Under the pieces are notes generated by a model that made no database searches, was not told the origin of the DNA, and saw only the letters and a list, made by a program, of their open reading frames with translations. The position numbers and the translations under genes are program-made. A stretch of DNA of 37,253 nt from Treponema sp. GTDB taxonomy: Bacteria; Spirochaetota; Spirochaetia; Treponematales; Treponemataceae. Shown here piece by piece: positions 23,926 to 32,900 of this stretch. Numbering within the stretch: the stretch's first letter is position 1; each line of letters begins with the position of its first letter. The DNA lies in assembly GCA_024402595.1 (NCBI GenBank), contig JAKSTL010000020.1, forward strand, positions 1 to 37,253, written 5' to 3'.

Positions 23926-23954
23926 TTGATATATCTTCTGATAAATTCTATAAT
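23926..23954 (+). promoter_or_regulatory. Consensus sigma70-type promoter of pnrA
   Basis: TTGATA at 23926-23931, a 17-bp spacer and a perfect TATAAT at 23949-23954 precede the gene, with the AGGAG ribosome site about 10 bp further on. A short inverted repeat, ATAGG/CCTAT at 23893-23909, lies upstream between the divergent genes and could be an operator. Confidence 0.8.
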
Positions 23955-23975
23955 TTCACTTATAGGAGACAAAAG

Positions 23976-25118
23976 ATGAAAAAAATTATGTTTACAATTG
24001 CAGTCGTTGCTATGGCTGCCGTTTCGTTTATGTCTTGTAATAAAAAGACAGCCGCTGCTTCTGATGTAATGCGTATTGCCATGGTTACAGACTATGGTGA
24101 TATTACTGATCAGTCTTTCAACCAGACTACTTATCAGGCATGTAAAGAATATGCAGAAGAAGCAAAACTTGACTTTAAGTATTACAAGCCATCTGGAGAT
24201 TCAACTGAAGCTCGTGTTTCTTCAATCAATGCTGCCATTCAAGATGGATATAATGTAATTGTACTTCCTGGTTATGCATTTGCAGAAGCTATGGTAAAAA
24301 CAGTTGATGATAATGATGATATTAAATTTATTGGACTTGATGTTTCTGAATTTGATTTAGTATCTTCTGCAGAAGGTCTTGGTAAATCTGGTTGGAAGCT
24401 TCCAAAAAATGCTTTCTGTGCAGTTTATGCCGAAGAAGTTCCTGGTTTCTTTGCAGGTTATGCCGCTGTTAAAGAAGGTTACAAACACCTTGGATTCCTT
24501 GGTGGAATGGCTGTTCCAGCTGTTATCCGCTATGGTTATGGTTTCTTGCAGGGATGTAATGCTGCAGCAGAAGAAATGGGCGTGGCAGATAAAGTAACTG
24601 TTGAATATGTTTATGGTGGTCAGTTCTATGGTGACCAGACAATTACTGCTGCAATGGACGGTTGGTATCTCCAGCGTGGTGTTGAAGTTGTATTTGCCTG
24701 TGGTGGTGGAATCTGGACTTCTGCCTGTGAAGCTGCTGCTAAAACAAATGCAAAAGTAATTGGTGTTGATGTTGACCAGACTGCTCAGATTAATCAATAC
24801 AGCAAAGGTATGTGTGTAACTTCTGCTATGAAAGGTTTAAGTGCAACAGTAAAAGCATCACTCAAAGCTGTTCAGGATAAATCTTTTGAATCAGTTTATG
24901 GTGCAAAGATTTCAACTCTTGGTCTTGTTTCTGCAACAGATTTGGATTCTAACTTTGTAGGACTTCCAACAGAAACTTGGGCAATGAAAAACTTCTCTGT
25001 AAACGACTATAAAGCTTTGGTTGCAAATGTATTCAATGGAAAGGTAAAAGTTTCTAACGATACAGGTGACATTCCAGCTCACTCAATTGCAATCAATGTT
25101 TATCCAAATATTAAATAA
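23976..25118 (+). CDS. pnrA: BMP-family lipoprotein, PnrA-like nucleoside receptor
   Basis: The 380-residue protein begins with a lipoprotein signal peptide; the lipobox is FMSC with the modified Cys at residue 21. The mature part is a BMP/Med-type binding fold: MVTDYGDITDQSFNQTTYQA, a variable hinge, GYAAVKEGYKHLGFLGGMAVP and FACGGGIWTSACEAAA. BMP proteins such as T. pallidum PnrA (TmpC) bind purine nucleosides at the membrane; a related treponemal protein binds riboflavin, so the exact ligand is open. AGGAG lies 8 nt before the ATG and a consensus promoter precedes it. The downstream ATPase and two permeases make the full importer, but a terminator lies between. Confidence 0.87.
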   Translation: MKKIMFTIAVVAMAAVSFMSCNKKTAAASDVMRIAMVTDYGDITDQSFNQTTYQACKEYAEEAKLDFKYYKPSGDSTEARVSSINAAIQDGYNVIVLPGYAFAEAMVKTVDDNDDIKFIGLDVSEFDLVSSAEGLGKSGWKLPKNAFCAVYAEEVPGFFAGYAAVKEGYKHLGFLGGMAVPAVIRYGYGFLQGCNAAAEEMGVADKVTVEYVYGGQFYGDQTITAAMDGWYLQRGVEVVFACGGGIWTSACEAAAKTNAKVIGVDVDQTAQINQYSKGMCVTSAMKGLSATVKASLKAVQDKSFESVYGAKISTLGLVSATDLDSNFVGLPTETWAMKNFSVNDYKALVANVFNGKVKVSNDTGDIPAHSIAINVYPNIK

Positions 25119-25207
25119 TTTTTTGTGCATAGGATAAACTTATAAACGATTTGTTTACAGATGCCTGGCTTGCAAAGGCTTGGCTTACAAATTGAAAACC
25201 ACATTAT

Positions 25208-25259
25208 AAACGCGATTGTCTGTCGATATAAAACATCTGGCAGATTGTCGCGTTTTTTT
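25208..25259 (+). terminator. Terminator after pnrA
   Basis: AAACGCGA pairs with TCGCGTTT, with further partial pairing inside, and is followed by a T-run. It separates the receptor gene from the ATPase and permease genes. Confidence 0.75.
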
Positions 25260-25324
25260 ACATTCCTTTTAATTCCTATTTTTTCTATTTTCGGATTATT
25301 TATTCAATTATCATAAAAATCGTG

Positions 25325-25330
25325 TATAAT
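25325..25330 (+). promoter_or_regulatory. -10 box placed for a leaderless ABC ATPase transcript
   Basis: A perfect TATAAT is followed by 7 nt and the ATG at 25338. The box overlaps another ATG at 25329. If it is used, transcription starts at the second ATG, so that must be the real start. The -35 region is poor. Confidence 0.45.
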
Positions 25331-25337
25331 GAAACTC

Positions 25338-26870
25338 ATGAGTGAATATATTATTGAAATGCTTAATATAACAAAGCGTTTTCCAGGAATTATTGCCAAC
25401 GACAATATAACGCTTCAGTTAAAAAAAGGTGAAATCCACGCTCTTTTGGGAGAGAACGGCGCTGGAAAATCAACATTGATGAGTGTTTTATTCGGTCTTT
25501 ATCAACCGGATGAAGGCGAAATCAGAAAAAATGGCGAAGTTGTAAAAATAAATAATCCAAATGATGCAACAGCGCTTCACATTGGTATGGTGCATCAGCA
25601 TTTTAAATTGGTAGAAGTTTTTTCTGTACTTGATAACATAATTCTTGGTGTAGAACCAAAGAAAAATGGCTTTGTGGATAGAGTTGCGGCTCGGGAAAAA
25701 GTTATTGAATTAAGTTTAAAATATGGCTTGGCAGTAGATCCTGATGCAAAAATCTGTGATATAACTGTTGGTATGCAGCAACGAGTTGAAATTTTAAAAA
25801 TGCTGTACCGAGAAAATGATATTTTAATTTTTGATGAACCAACCGCCGTCCTTACACCTCAGGAAATTACAGAACTTCTCCAGATTATGAAAAATCTTTC
25901 GGCAGAAGGAAAATCCATTCTTTTTATAACTCACAAATTGAACGAAATTATGGCTGTTTGTCACCGTTGTTCAGTACTGCGCAAAGGTAAATACATAGGA
26001 ACTGTAAATACTGCAGAAACCACAAAAGAAGAACTAAGCCGCATGATGGTGGGAAGAGATGTTCAGTTTAATGTAGATAAAGCTGATAATCCTGCTGGTG
26101 ATTTAATTCTTTCCATAAAAAATATGAATGTGGCAAGTCGAGTTCACAATAATCTTGCTGTAAAAAATGTCAGTCTGGATGTTCACGCTGGAGAAATTGT
26201 TTGTATTGCGGGAATTGACGGAAATGGTCAGTCAGAACTTATTCAAGGACTAACTGGGCTTGAAAAGCTTGCAGATTCGGCAAATACAACTATCTCTCTT
26301 AATGGAATTGATATTACAAAAAAATCCATCAGAGAAAAATCTAAACTGGGAATGAGTCATATTCCAGAAGACAGACACAAACACGGATTGGTATTGGATT
26401 ATACACTGAGTGAAAATATGGTTCTTCAAAGATACTGGCAGCCAGATTTTGAACACTTTGGATTTTTAAAAAAAGCAGAAGTTCAGGCTTATGCAGAACA
26501 ATTGATTGATAAGTTTGATGTTAGAAGCGGACAGGGCAGTAAAACCGTGGTAAGATCCATGTCTGGCGGAAATCAGCAGAAGGCTATCATCGCACGAGAA
26601 ATGGATAAAAAACATAATCTTTTAATTGCAGTGCAGCCTACAAGAGGTCTGGATGTTGGTGCTATAGAATACATTCATCGGCAGATTGTAGATGATAGAA
26701 ACAGGGGCAGTGGAGTTCTTTTGGTTTCTTATGAACTGGATGAAGTTATGTCTTTAAGCGACAGGATTCTTGTAATGTATGAAGGTCAGATTGTTGGTGA
26801 ATTAAAACCTTCTGAAACAGACATTCAGGAACTTGGATTGTATATGGCTGGAGCAAAACGCAATTTGTAA
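25338..26870 (+). CDS. Nucleoside-type ABC transporter ATPase (double-domain)
   Basis: The 510-residue protein has two ABC domains. The first has GENGAGKST, the GMVHQHFKLV Q-loop region typical of the YufO/NupA/PnrC branch, and Walker B LIFDEPTAVL. The second has GIDGNGQSE instead of a full P-loop, the signature MSGGNQQK, and LLIAVQPTRGLDVGAIEY, where the Walker B acid is replaced, as is usual in this branch. It energises uptake of the ligand captured by the PnrA-like lipoprotein. I prefer the ATG at 25338 over 25329 because the TATAAT box overlaps the earlier one. Neither has a ribosome site. The permease gene follows after 12 bp. Confidence 0.92.
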   Translation: MSEYIIEMLNITKRFPGIIANDNITLQLKKGEIHALLGENGAGKSTLMSVLFGLYQPDEGEIRKNGEVVKINNPNDATALHIGMVHQHFKLVEVFSVLDNIILGVEPKKNGFVDRVAAREKVIELSLKYGLAVDPDAKICDITVGMQQRVEILKMLYRENDILIFDEPTAVLTPQEITELLQIMKNLSAEGKSILFITHKLNEIMAVCHRCSVLRKGKYIGTVNTAETTKEELSRMMVGRDVQFNVDKADNPAGDLILSIKNMNVASRVHNNLAVKNVSLDVHAGEIVCIAGIDGNGQSELIQGLTGLEKLADSANTTISLNGIDITKKSIREKSKLGMSHIPEDRHKHGLVLDYTLSENMVLQRYWQPDFEHFGFLKKAEVQAYAEQLIDKFDVRSGQGSKTVVRSMSGGNQQKAIIAREMDKKHNLLIAVQPTRGLDVGAIEYIHRQIVDDRNRGSGVLLVSYELDEVMSLSDRILVMYEGQIVGELKPSETDIQELGLYMAGAKRNL

Positions 26871-26882
26871 GGATTTGAAATT

Positions 26883-28130
26883 ATGAATGAAAATGATGTA
26901 AATGCAAATAAAAAAATTAAGCCTAAAAAAACAGATAAAAAATCCTCAAAATCTGGAGTTCTTCTTAGGCTAATAAACTCGGAAAGCTTTAAATCCATTA
27001 TGGCGGCGGTTATCTGTGCTGTTATTGGTATTCTGATAGGATATGTAATTCTTTTGTTAATCAGTGCTCCAAATGCTACAAAAGCTATTACTACCATTTT
27101 GAAAAACTTTATGTATTTTAGAAAGCCAACCCAAAAGCTTTACTATTTAGGAAGTACTCTTGCAAAATCTGTACCTTTGATTTTATGCGCCATTTCTGTT
27201 CTTTTTGCCTATAAAGCGGGATTATTTAATATTGGTGTTGGTGGTCAATATTGTGTTTCCATAGGTATTTCCTTGTGGTGCGCATTGAACTGGCATCTGC
27301 CTTGGTGGTGCTGTATTATTATTGCCATGCTGGTTGCCGCTTTATGGGGTGCACTGGTAGGTTGTTTTAAAGCCTTTTTTAATGTAAATGAGGTTATTGC
27401 CTGCATTATGTTAAACTGGATTGGTTTGTATCTGGTTAATATTCTTATGCACAACAGTACAGTTATGAATATGACCTTGTCTGAAACTTATTTAATAAGG
27501 ACAATTTCACCAGGCTCCTTAATTCCAAAATGTGGTCTTGATAAGCTTTTTCATAATAATGAATATGTTACTATTGCAATTCCACTTACAATCCTTATTG
27601 CGGTAATTATTTCTGTTATTTTGAACAGAACAACTTTCGGATATGAACTTAAAGCCACCGGATATAACAAAAATGCGGCAAAATATGCTGGTATGAAAGA
27701 AAAAATGAATATCATTCTTACTATGGCAATTGCGGGTGCTTTGGCTGGATTAGGTGCGGCATTTTATTACCTTACAGATATTCAGCCGTGGAAAACTTCC
27801 TCTTCTGTTCCGGGAATGGGTTTTAATGGTATTGCAGTTGCATTTTTAGGAGGATTGAATCCAATTGGTGCAATTTTCGCCGGATATTTCATAGAGCATA
27901 TAACTCTTGGTGGAAGTTTTATAGATATGCGCTATTTTAATCCACAGATTGCCGATTTAATTTCTTCAATCATTATTTATGCCTGTGCTTTTGTTTTGTT
28001 TATAAAAGATTTAATGCATAAAGCCTCAAAGAAAGCGGAATCAAAATTGGCAAATGAAAATCCTGAGTTGCAGTCGGCAGAAAATCCGTCGGACAGTGCT
28101 GAAAAAATGTCTGTTAGGGAGGAAAAATAA
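26883..28130 (+). CDS. Nucleoside-type ABC transporter permease (PnrD/YufP-like)
   Basis: The 415-residue protein has a Lys-rich cytoplasmic N-terminus of about 35 residues, several membrane helices and a charged tail. Conserved stretches of the BMP-associated permease family include AYKAGLFNIGVGGQY, FFNVNEVIACIMLNWIG, GYNKNAAKYAGM and GMGFNGIAVAFLGGLNPIGAI. It is one half of the channel. AAGGA lies about 9 nt before the ATG. The stop codon is immediately followed by the ATG of the second permease, which indicates translational coupling. Confidence 0.91.
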   Translation: MNENDVNANKKIKPKKTDKKSSKSGVLLRLINSESFKSIMAAVICAVIGILIGYVILLLISAPNATKAITTILKNFMYFRKPTQKLYYLGSTLAKSVPLILCAISVLFAYKAGLFNIGVGGQYCVSIGISLWCALNWHLPWWCCIIIAMLVAALWGALVGCFKAFFNVNEVIACIMLNWIGLYLVNILMHNSTVMNMTLSETYLIRTISPGSLIPKCGLDKLFHNNEYVTIAIPLTILIAVIISVILNRTTFGYELKATGYNKNAAKYAGMKEKMNIILTMAIAGALAGLGAAFYYLTDIQPWKTSSSVPGMGFNGIAVAFLGGLNPIGAIFAGYFIEHITLGGSFIDMRYFNPQIADLISSIIIYACAFVLFIKDLMHKASKKAESKLANENPELQSAENPSDSAEKMSVREEK

Positions 28131-29069
28131 ATGCTTTTAATTCAATATACACTGATTTATGCTTCTGTTTTGATTCTTGTAGCCCTTGGTGGAATGTTTT
28201 CTGAAAGAAGTGGTGTAATCAATATAGGTCTTGAAGGAATTATGGTTTTTGGTGCTCTTGGAGGAGCTTTTATTCTTCATTTTTTACCAGCGGGAACAAA
28301 CGGTGCTTTAATAATTGTTCTGACATTACTTTTTAGTATTCTGGCGGGAATGATTTTTTCTGTTTTGCTGGCAGTAGCTGCAATTAACTTTAAAGCGGAT
28401 CAGACTTTGGTTGGTACTGCTATGAATATGCTGGCAACTGCGGCGGCCACTGTAATTGTAAAATCTTATAATTCTGGTAGAACTTCTGGTGATAATGTTT
28501 CTGCCATTCTTGATTATATTCAGAACAGAAAAGCCTTTGTTTTTCAGGCACTGGGAATGGAATTGAACTGGTATATGGTGATTACCGTGCTGGTACTTGT
28601 TGCCGCATGGATTGTGCTTTATAAAACCCGTTTTGGCTTACGACTTCAAGCTTGTGGAGAGTTTCCTCAGGCCGCTGCCAGTGTGGGAATAAATGTTTTC
28701 AAAATGCGTTATGCTGGAGTTTTCATTTCCGGGGCTTTGGGCGGAATTGGTGGAATAATTTATATTACAGCCGCTAACTCTCAGTGGGATTTTGTTTATG
28801 GTGTTGCGGGGGCTGGTTTTCTTGCTCTTGCAGTTATGATATTTGGACAGTGGAAGCCTGTAAACATTGCTTTGTCTGCTCTCTTGTTTGGATTTTTCCG
28901 TGCCATTGCAGATGCTTATATGGGTTGGGATTTTCTTGTAAAACTGGTGCCAGGAGAGTTTTATAAAATGCTGCCTTATATTATTTCGCTGGTGGTTTTA
29001 GCGTTTACTTCCAAAAAATCAAAAGCACCAAAAGCAGAAGGCGTTCCTTACGATAAAGGGGCAAGATAA
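28131..29069 (+). CDS. Nucleoside-type ABC transporter permease (PnrE/YufQ-like)
   Basis: The 312-residue integral membrane protein is the shorter partner permease. Family features are LGGMFSERSGVINIGLEGIM near the N-terminus, FKADQTLVGTAMNMLA, LRLQACGEFPQAAASVGINV and GAGFLALAVMIFGQWKP. With the longer permease and the ATPase it makes the import complex. The ribosome site GGAGG lies at the end of the preceding gene. The gene ends the operon and converges with tmk. A 9-bp hairpin (CCTTACGAT, 29046-29054, with ATCGTAAGG, 29074-29082) spans its stop codon. Confidence 0.91.
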   Translation: MLLIQYTLIYASVLILVALGGMFSERSGVINIGLEGIMVFGALGGAFILHFLPAGTNGALIIVLTLLFSILAGMIFSVLLAVAAINFKADQTLVGTAMNMLATAAATVIVKSYNSGRTSGDNVSAILDYIQNRKAFVFQALGMELNWYMVITVLVLVAAWIVLYKTRFGLRLQACGEFPQAAASVGINVFKMRYAGVFISGALGGIGGIIYITAANSQWDFVYGVAGAGFLALAVMIFGQWKPVNIALSALLFGFFRAIADAYMGWDFLVKLVPGEFYKMLPYIISLVVLAFTSKKSKAPKAEGVPYDKGAR

Positions 29070-29091
29070 CTTAATCGTAAGGGAAAGACTA

Positions 29092-29124
29092 TTTACAGGC
29101 ATTGGTATTTTATCAGCCTGTAAA
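29092..29124. terminator. Shared hairpin between the converging permease and tmk genes
   Basis: TTTACAGGC and GCCTGTAAA form a perfect 9-bp stem with a 15-nt loop in the 59-bp gap between two converging genes. The flanking T-runs are short, so termination strength is uncertain, but the placement fits a bidirectional terminator. Confidence 0.6.
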
Positions 29125-29128
29125 AGTT

Positions 29129-29761
29129 CTATGCCAGTTTTTCTTTAATAAAGGCTGTTACTTCGTCCATAGATTTTGACGCATCAACTCGAATGATTTT
29201 CATTTTTTCTTCGGTAGCAGTCTTTGCATTTTCCATATGTTCATATTCCGAAATTACTTCTTCATATAAAGCGGCAATTTTTTTCTGTATTTCAATTTTT
29301 TCGTATATTTCTTTTTTTTCATTGTTAGCACTGGCTCTTGCGTTTACACGGGCTAAAGATATTTCTGGATTTATCTGGAAATAAAAAAGATATTCTGGCA
29401 AAGGAAAAATTGAGTTTAATAATCGTGGAAGTTCTTTTCCACAAGAAACTGACTGATAGGCCATGCTGGAGAAAAAATATCGGTCGCTTACAACTTTTTT
29501 GCCAGTTTTTAAAATATCACTTACACCACCAGCGCCAAAAATATGTTCACAACGGTCTGCCGCAAAAAGATAAGCATTGGTTTTTTCATCAACCTTTATA
29601 TCACCAGACAAAATCTTTCGTAAAAAAAGACCTGTTTCGTTTTTTGTAGGTTCTGCTGTGGGATAAAACAATTCTGGATTAGATTCAACCAGTCTTTTAA
29701 TTTGTGTAGAAGTTCCGCTTCCGTCAATACCTTCGAATACAATAAAGTTCTTTAAAATCAT
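29129..29761 (-). CDS. tmk: Thymidylate kinase
   Basis: The 210-residue enzyme phosphorylates dTMP to dTDP. The P-loop reads FEGIDGSGTSTQ. The DR(Y/H) motif is in SDRYFFSSMAYQS, and RVNARAS is near the lid region. Length is normal for bacterial Tmk. The P-loop has Thr where many have Lys (GSGKST), a variant known in some bacterial Tmk-like proteins. It lies alone between the nucleoside transporter and the outer-membrane assembly cluster. No Shine-Dalgarno site is present; TATATT lies 6 nt before the ATG. Confidence 0.9.
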   Translation of the reverse strand: MILKNFIVFEGIDGSGTSTQIKRLVESNPELFYPTAEPTKNETGLFLRKILSGDIKVDEKTNAYLFAADRCEHIFGAGGVSDILKTGKKVVSDRYFFSSMAYQSVSCGKELPRLLNSIFPLPEYLFYFQINPEISLARVNARASANNEKKEIYEKIEIQKKIAALYEEVISEYEHMENAKTATEEKMKIIRVDASKSMDEVTAFIKEKLA

Positions 29762-29767
29762 ACTTAA

Positions 29768-29773
29768 AATATA
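29768..29773 (-). promoter_or_regulatory. -10 box placed for a leaderless tmk transcript
   Basis: On the minus strand TATATT, then TTAAGT, then the ATG at 29761. A possible -35 (TTGTAA, 29794-29789) has only a 15-bp spacer. Confidence 0.4.
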
Positions 29774-29948
29774 ACGCCTTTTCTCTTTTTACAACAGATT
29801 AAAAAGAGCTGTCCAAACAATTTTTTTATGGCTTTTACCAAGATTTTATAAAGATTATGGGACTCAAACTATATAAAGAAGGCACTATTTTTGATATAAT
29901 CTTTGTACTAAAATTTGGGCTTTTTATACCCTTTTAGGTTTATTGGAA

Positions 29949-32900
29949 ATGAAAAAAATACCTTTTATGGCAAAGGCAAGTATAGCAATTTTTCTCATTA
30001 TTACTGTGGTTACAGTGCTTCTGGCAAGACCTTTATATAAGACTCTTGAACGAACTGTTTCCGAACAGACTGAACAATTGCGTCATACCATTTCCCAGCA
30101 GACAGGCCTTGTGTTTACTTATGAATCTTTTTCACCATCCATACTGTCATCCTTCAATATAAAAAATATCAAGCTTCAAAACGAATCGGCAGAAATATTA
30201 ACAATTAAAAATACGCGGGTTACCTATAAAATCAGGGAGATTTTTAAGCAGAATTATTCTGGGGTAATCAGGGGCGTTTCTATCAATGGTGTTCATATAG
30301 AATTATCTGAATTGATAGAAATTATAAACAAACTTACAAAAGATAATGAAAGAAATCCTGATTTTGATTTTTATACTCTCATAGATTTTATTCCTGCTAA
30401 TGTTTCTGTAAATAATATTTCTTTGGTTTATAAAGACCCTTCCACACAATTGGATTTTACTGTAAAACAGATTTCCGCTCTTAACACAAATGCTCAAAAA
30501 AGCCACATTGAGTTTCGTTTGGATTGCAATGCTCAGGCGGTTATTCAAATGCCTTCAAACATCAGCAAAAAGTTTTCTGGAGAAGTGTATCTGAATGGAA
30601 GTATATACAACAAAGACGAGTTTGAAAAATCTTCTGTATTCCTTAGCGCTTCCAATGTTACAGATGGAACTTACAAATTGAACAGGATTAATCTTCTTTT
30701 GGGCTACAAAAATGAAAAAATAACCCTAAATACAATTCAAAATGTTTTTCCAGTTTCTCTAGAAGCAGAATATGATATTAATAATAATTCTGTTTCCGCT
30801 CAGTTGAATACAGATAATCTGAATGTTTTTTCTGTAGTTTCGGTGCAGGGAAATCAAGAGCTGGTAAATAAACTTAAAGATTTTAGATTTTCTGTAAATG
30901 CAAACGGTTCTTATGATATAAAAAATAACACTTTTACTTATGGAACTAACGGTTCGGTTTTTATTCCAGGGGAAATAATACCAAAGGGTGGTACTGTAGT
31001 TTTTGATATTGGCGGTAATAATGAAAAAATTGATATAAGACAATTGAAGCTTGATGGAGAGCTTTGTTCTGCCAGCTGTGATTTGTATCTGGATTTTAAC
31101 CAACTTCAGCTTGTGGGGTATGCAGATTTGAATCGATTGTCTCTGCCCAACGGTACAGAAATCTCGACGGAACTTTATTTTGATTCCCTTCCAAATGGTT
31201 ATATGATTTTTTCACCGGAAGTTTTTATTGGAGAAAAAGTTCTTACCGCTTTGCAGGCAAAAATTATTCCACGGGAAGATTCTGTAGACTTTGAATTTGA
31301 GATTTCCGATTATTCATCATTAGATATGCAGGAACCGGGGCTTATTTCTCTTGATGGAAGTTATTTGCTTTCTTCGCAGTTTGTGCAGACCAGTGTTTCT
31401 TTGAATCGTATTTATGTAAAAAATATAATGGAAATTGTAAATCAGATTGCTGATGAAAAAACAAAATCAGATTTACAGAAGGTTCAGGATTTTGTGAATC
31501 CATTTATGTTTACAGGTGATGTTTATCTTTCTTCGGATTTTAAGTCGGTTTCATATAATGTTCCTTATTTGGTGCTTGCCAATACAGAAAAGGATAATCA
31601 GCTTTTATTTCTTTCGGCAAATGGTAATGAACAGTCTATCCAGTTGAATCATTTTGATTTAATTTATGACAAGTTTGCTCTGAATGCTTCGGCTGGTCTT
31701 GATATGGTTTTAAGTTCAAAAGCTTTTTCATTTTTTGTAGATGCAACTACTTCTTCAATTCCATATCATTTGCAAGGCTCTTTTGATTCCGACATTCTTA
31801 CTATTGAAGGGGATTATGGCACAGAAATTGCCGCTCATTTTGGTAAGAATAAGGAGGTTTCTGCCAATATATTTTTTGACAGTTTGCCAATTTCCTATGA
31901 GAAAATATCTGTTGTTTTATCAGCAGACGCTTCTTTTTCTTATTCACAGAGTGATGGACCGGATATACAGGTTGTCCGTTTTGAAATTGAAGAAACTGAC
32001 CCATCATCTTCTTATAATCCTAAATTATCTTTGTCTGGAAGTGCGGGTAAGGATGGAGCTCAGCTTAATTCTATTACTTATACAGATTTGTATACTTCTC
32101 TTGATGGAACTGCGGATATTACCATAAATATTAACGACAATCTTTTTGATTCAGCAAATCTTAACATAAACTTAAAAGATGCGGCTTTATCGGGAGAAAG
32201 TGTTATGCTGGATGCTACGGTTTCAAATCCTGATCAGTTAATGTTGACTACAAAAAATCTTATGGAATCTTTGTATATAAGTGCTCTGGCAGAAATAAAT
32301 CACTTTAGTCTGAATAGATTTATGGCGGTAAAAAACAGCAATAATGAAGTTTCTGCAACTTTATCATTGTCGGGAACTTTGGAGCATCCTTATGTTTTGG
32401 TTGATGTTCAGCGCATTTCTTTCCTGCTGGCCAATGAGGTTGTAAATGCTAACGGGACTATGACCATGGAAGATTCTGAAATCAATATTACCAATTTTAC
32501 TTTGAATCAATCTCAGTGGATGGTAAAAGATGTGGCTGGTAAACTTTTGCTTAAGGATTTTACGGGTTCACTAAAGGCGGTTTTTGCTACAAAGGGCGCT
32601 CAGTCTATTGAACTTCCAATGAATCTTGCAATTTATGATACTTATTTTGTGCCAGACAGCAGATTGCCGGAATCTATGCTTGTTTCTCTTTCTTCATCGG
32701 GACTTACGGGTGATATAATTAAAAAAACTGTTCCATTCCAGGTAAATGCAATTTATTCGCCAGATTTTATATCTTTTTATTCTTCTGATAATCTGGGGCT
32801 TACGGGTACTTATTCTTTTACTGACGGATTGAATGCCAGCTTAAAAACAGGTAAAGCTTTGGCCGCTGATGCAACAGGTAACTTTTCGGACGGTAAACTT

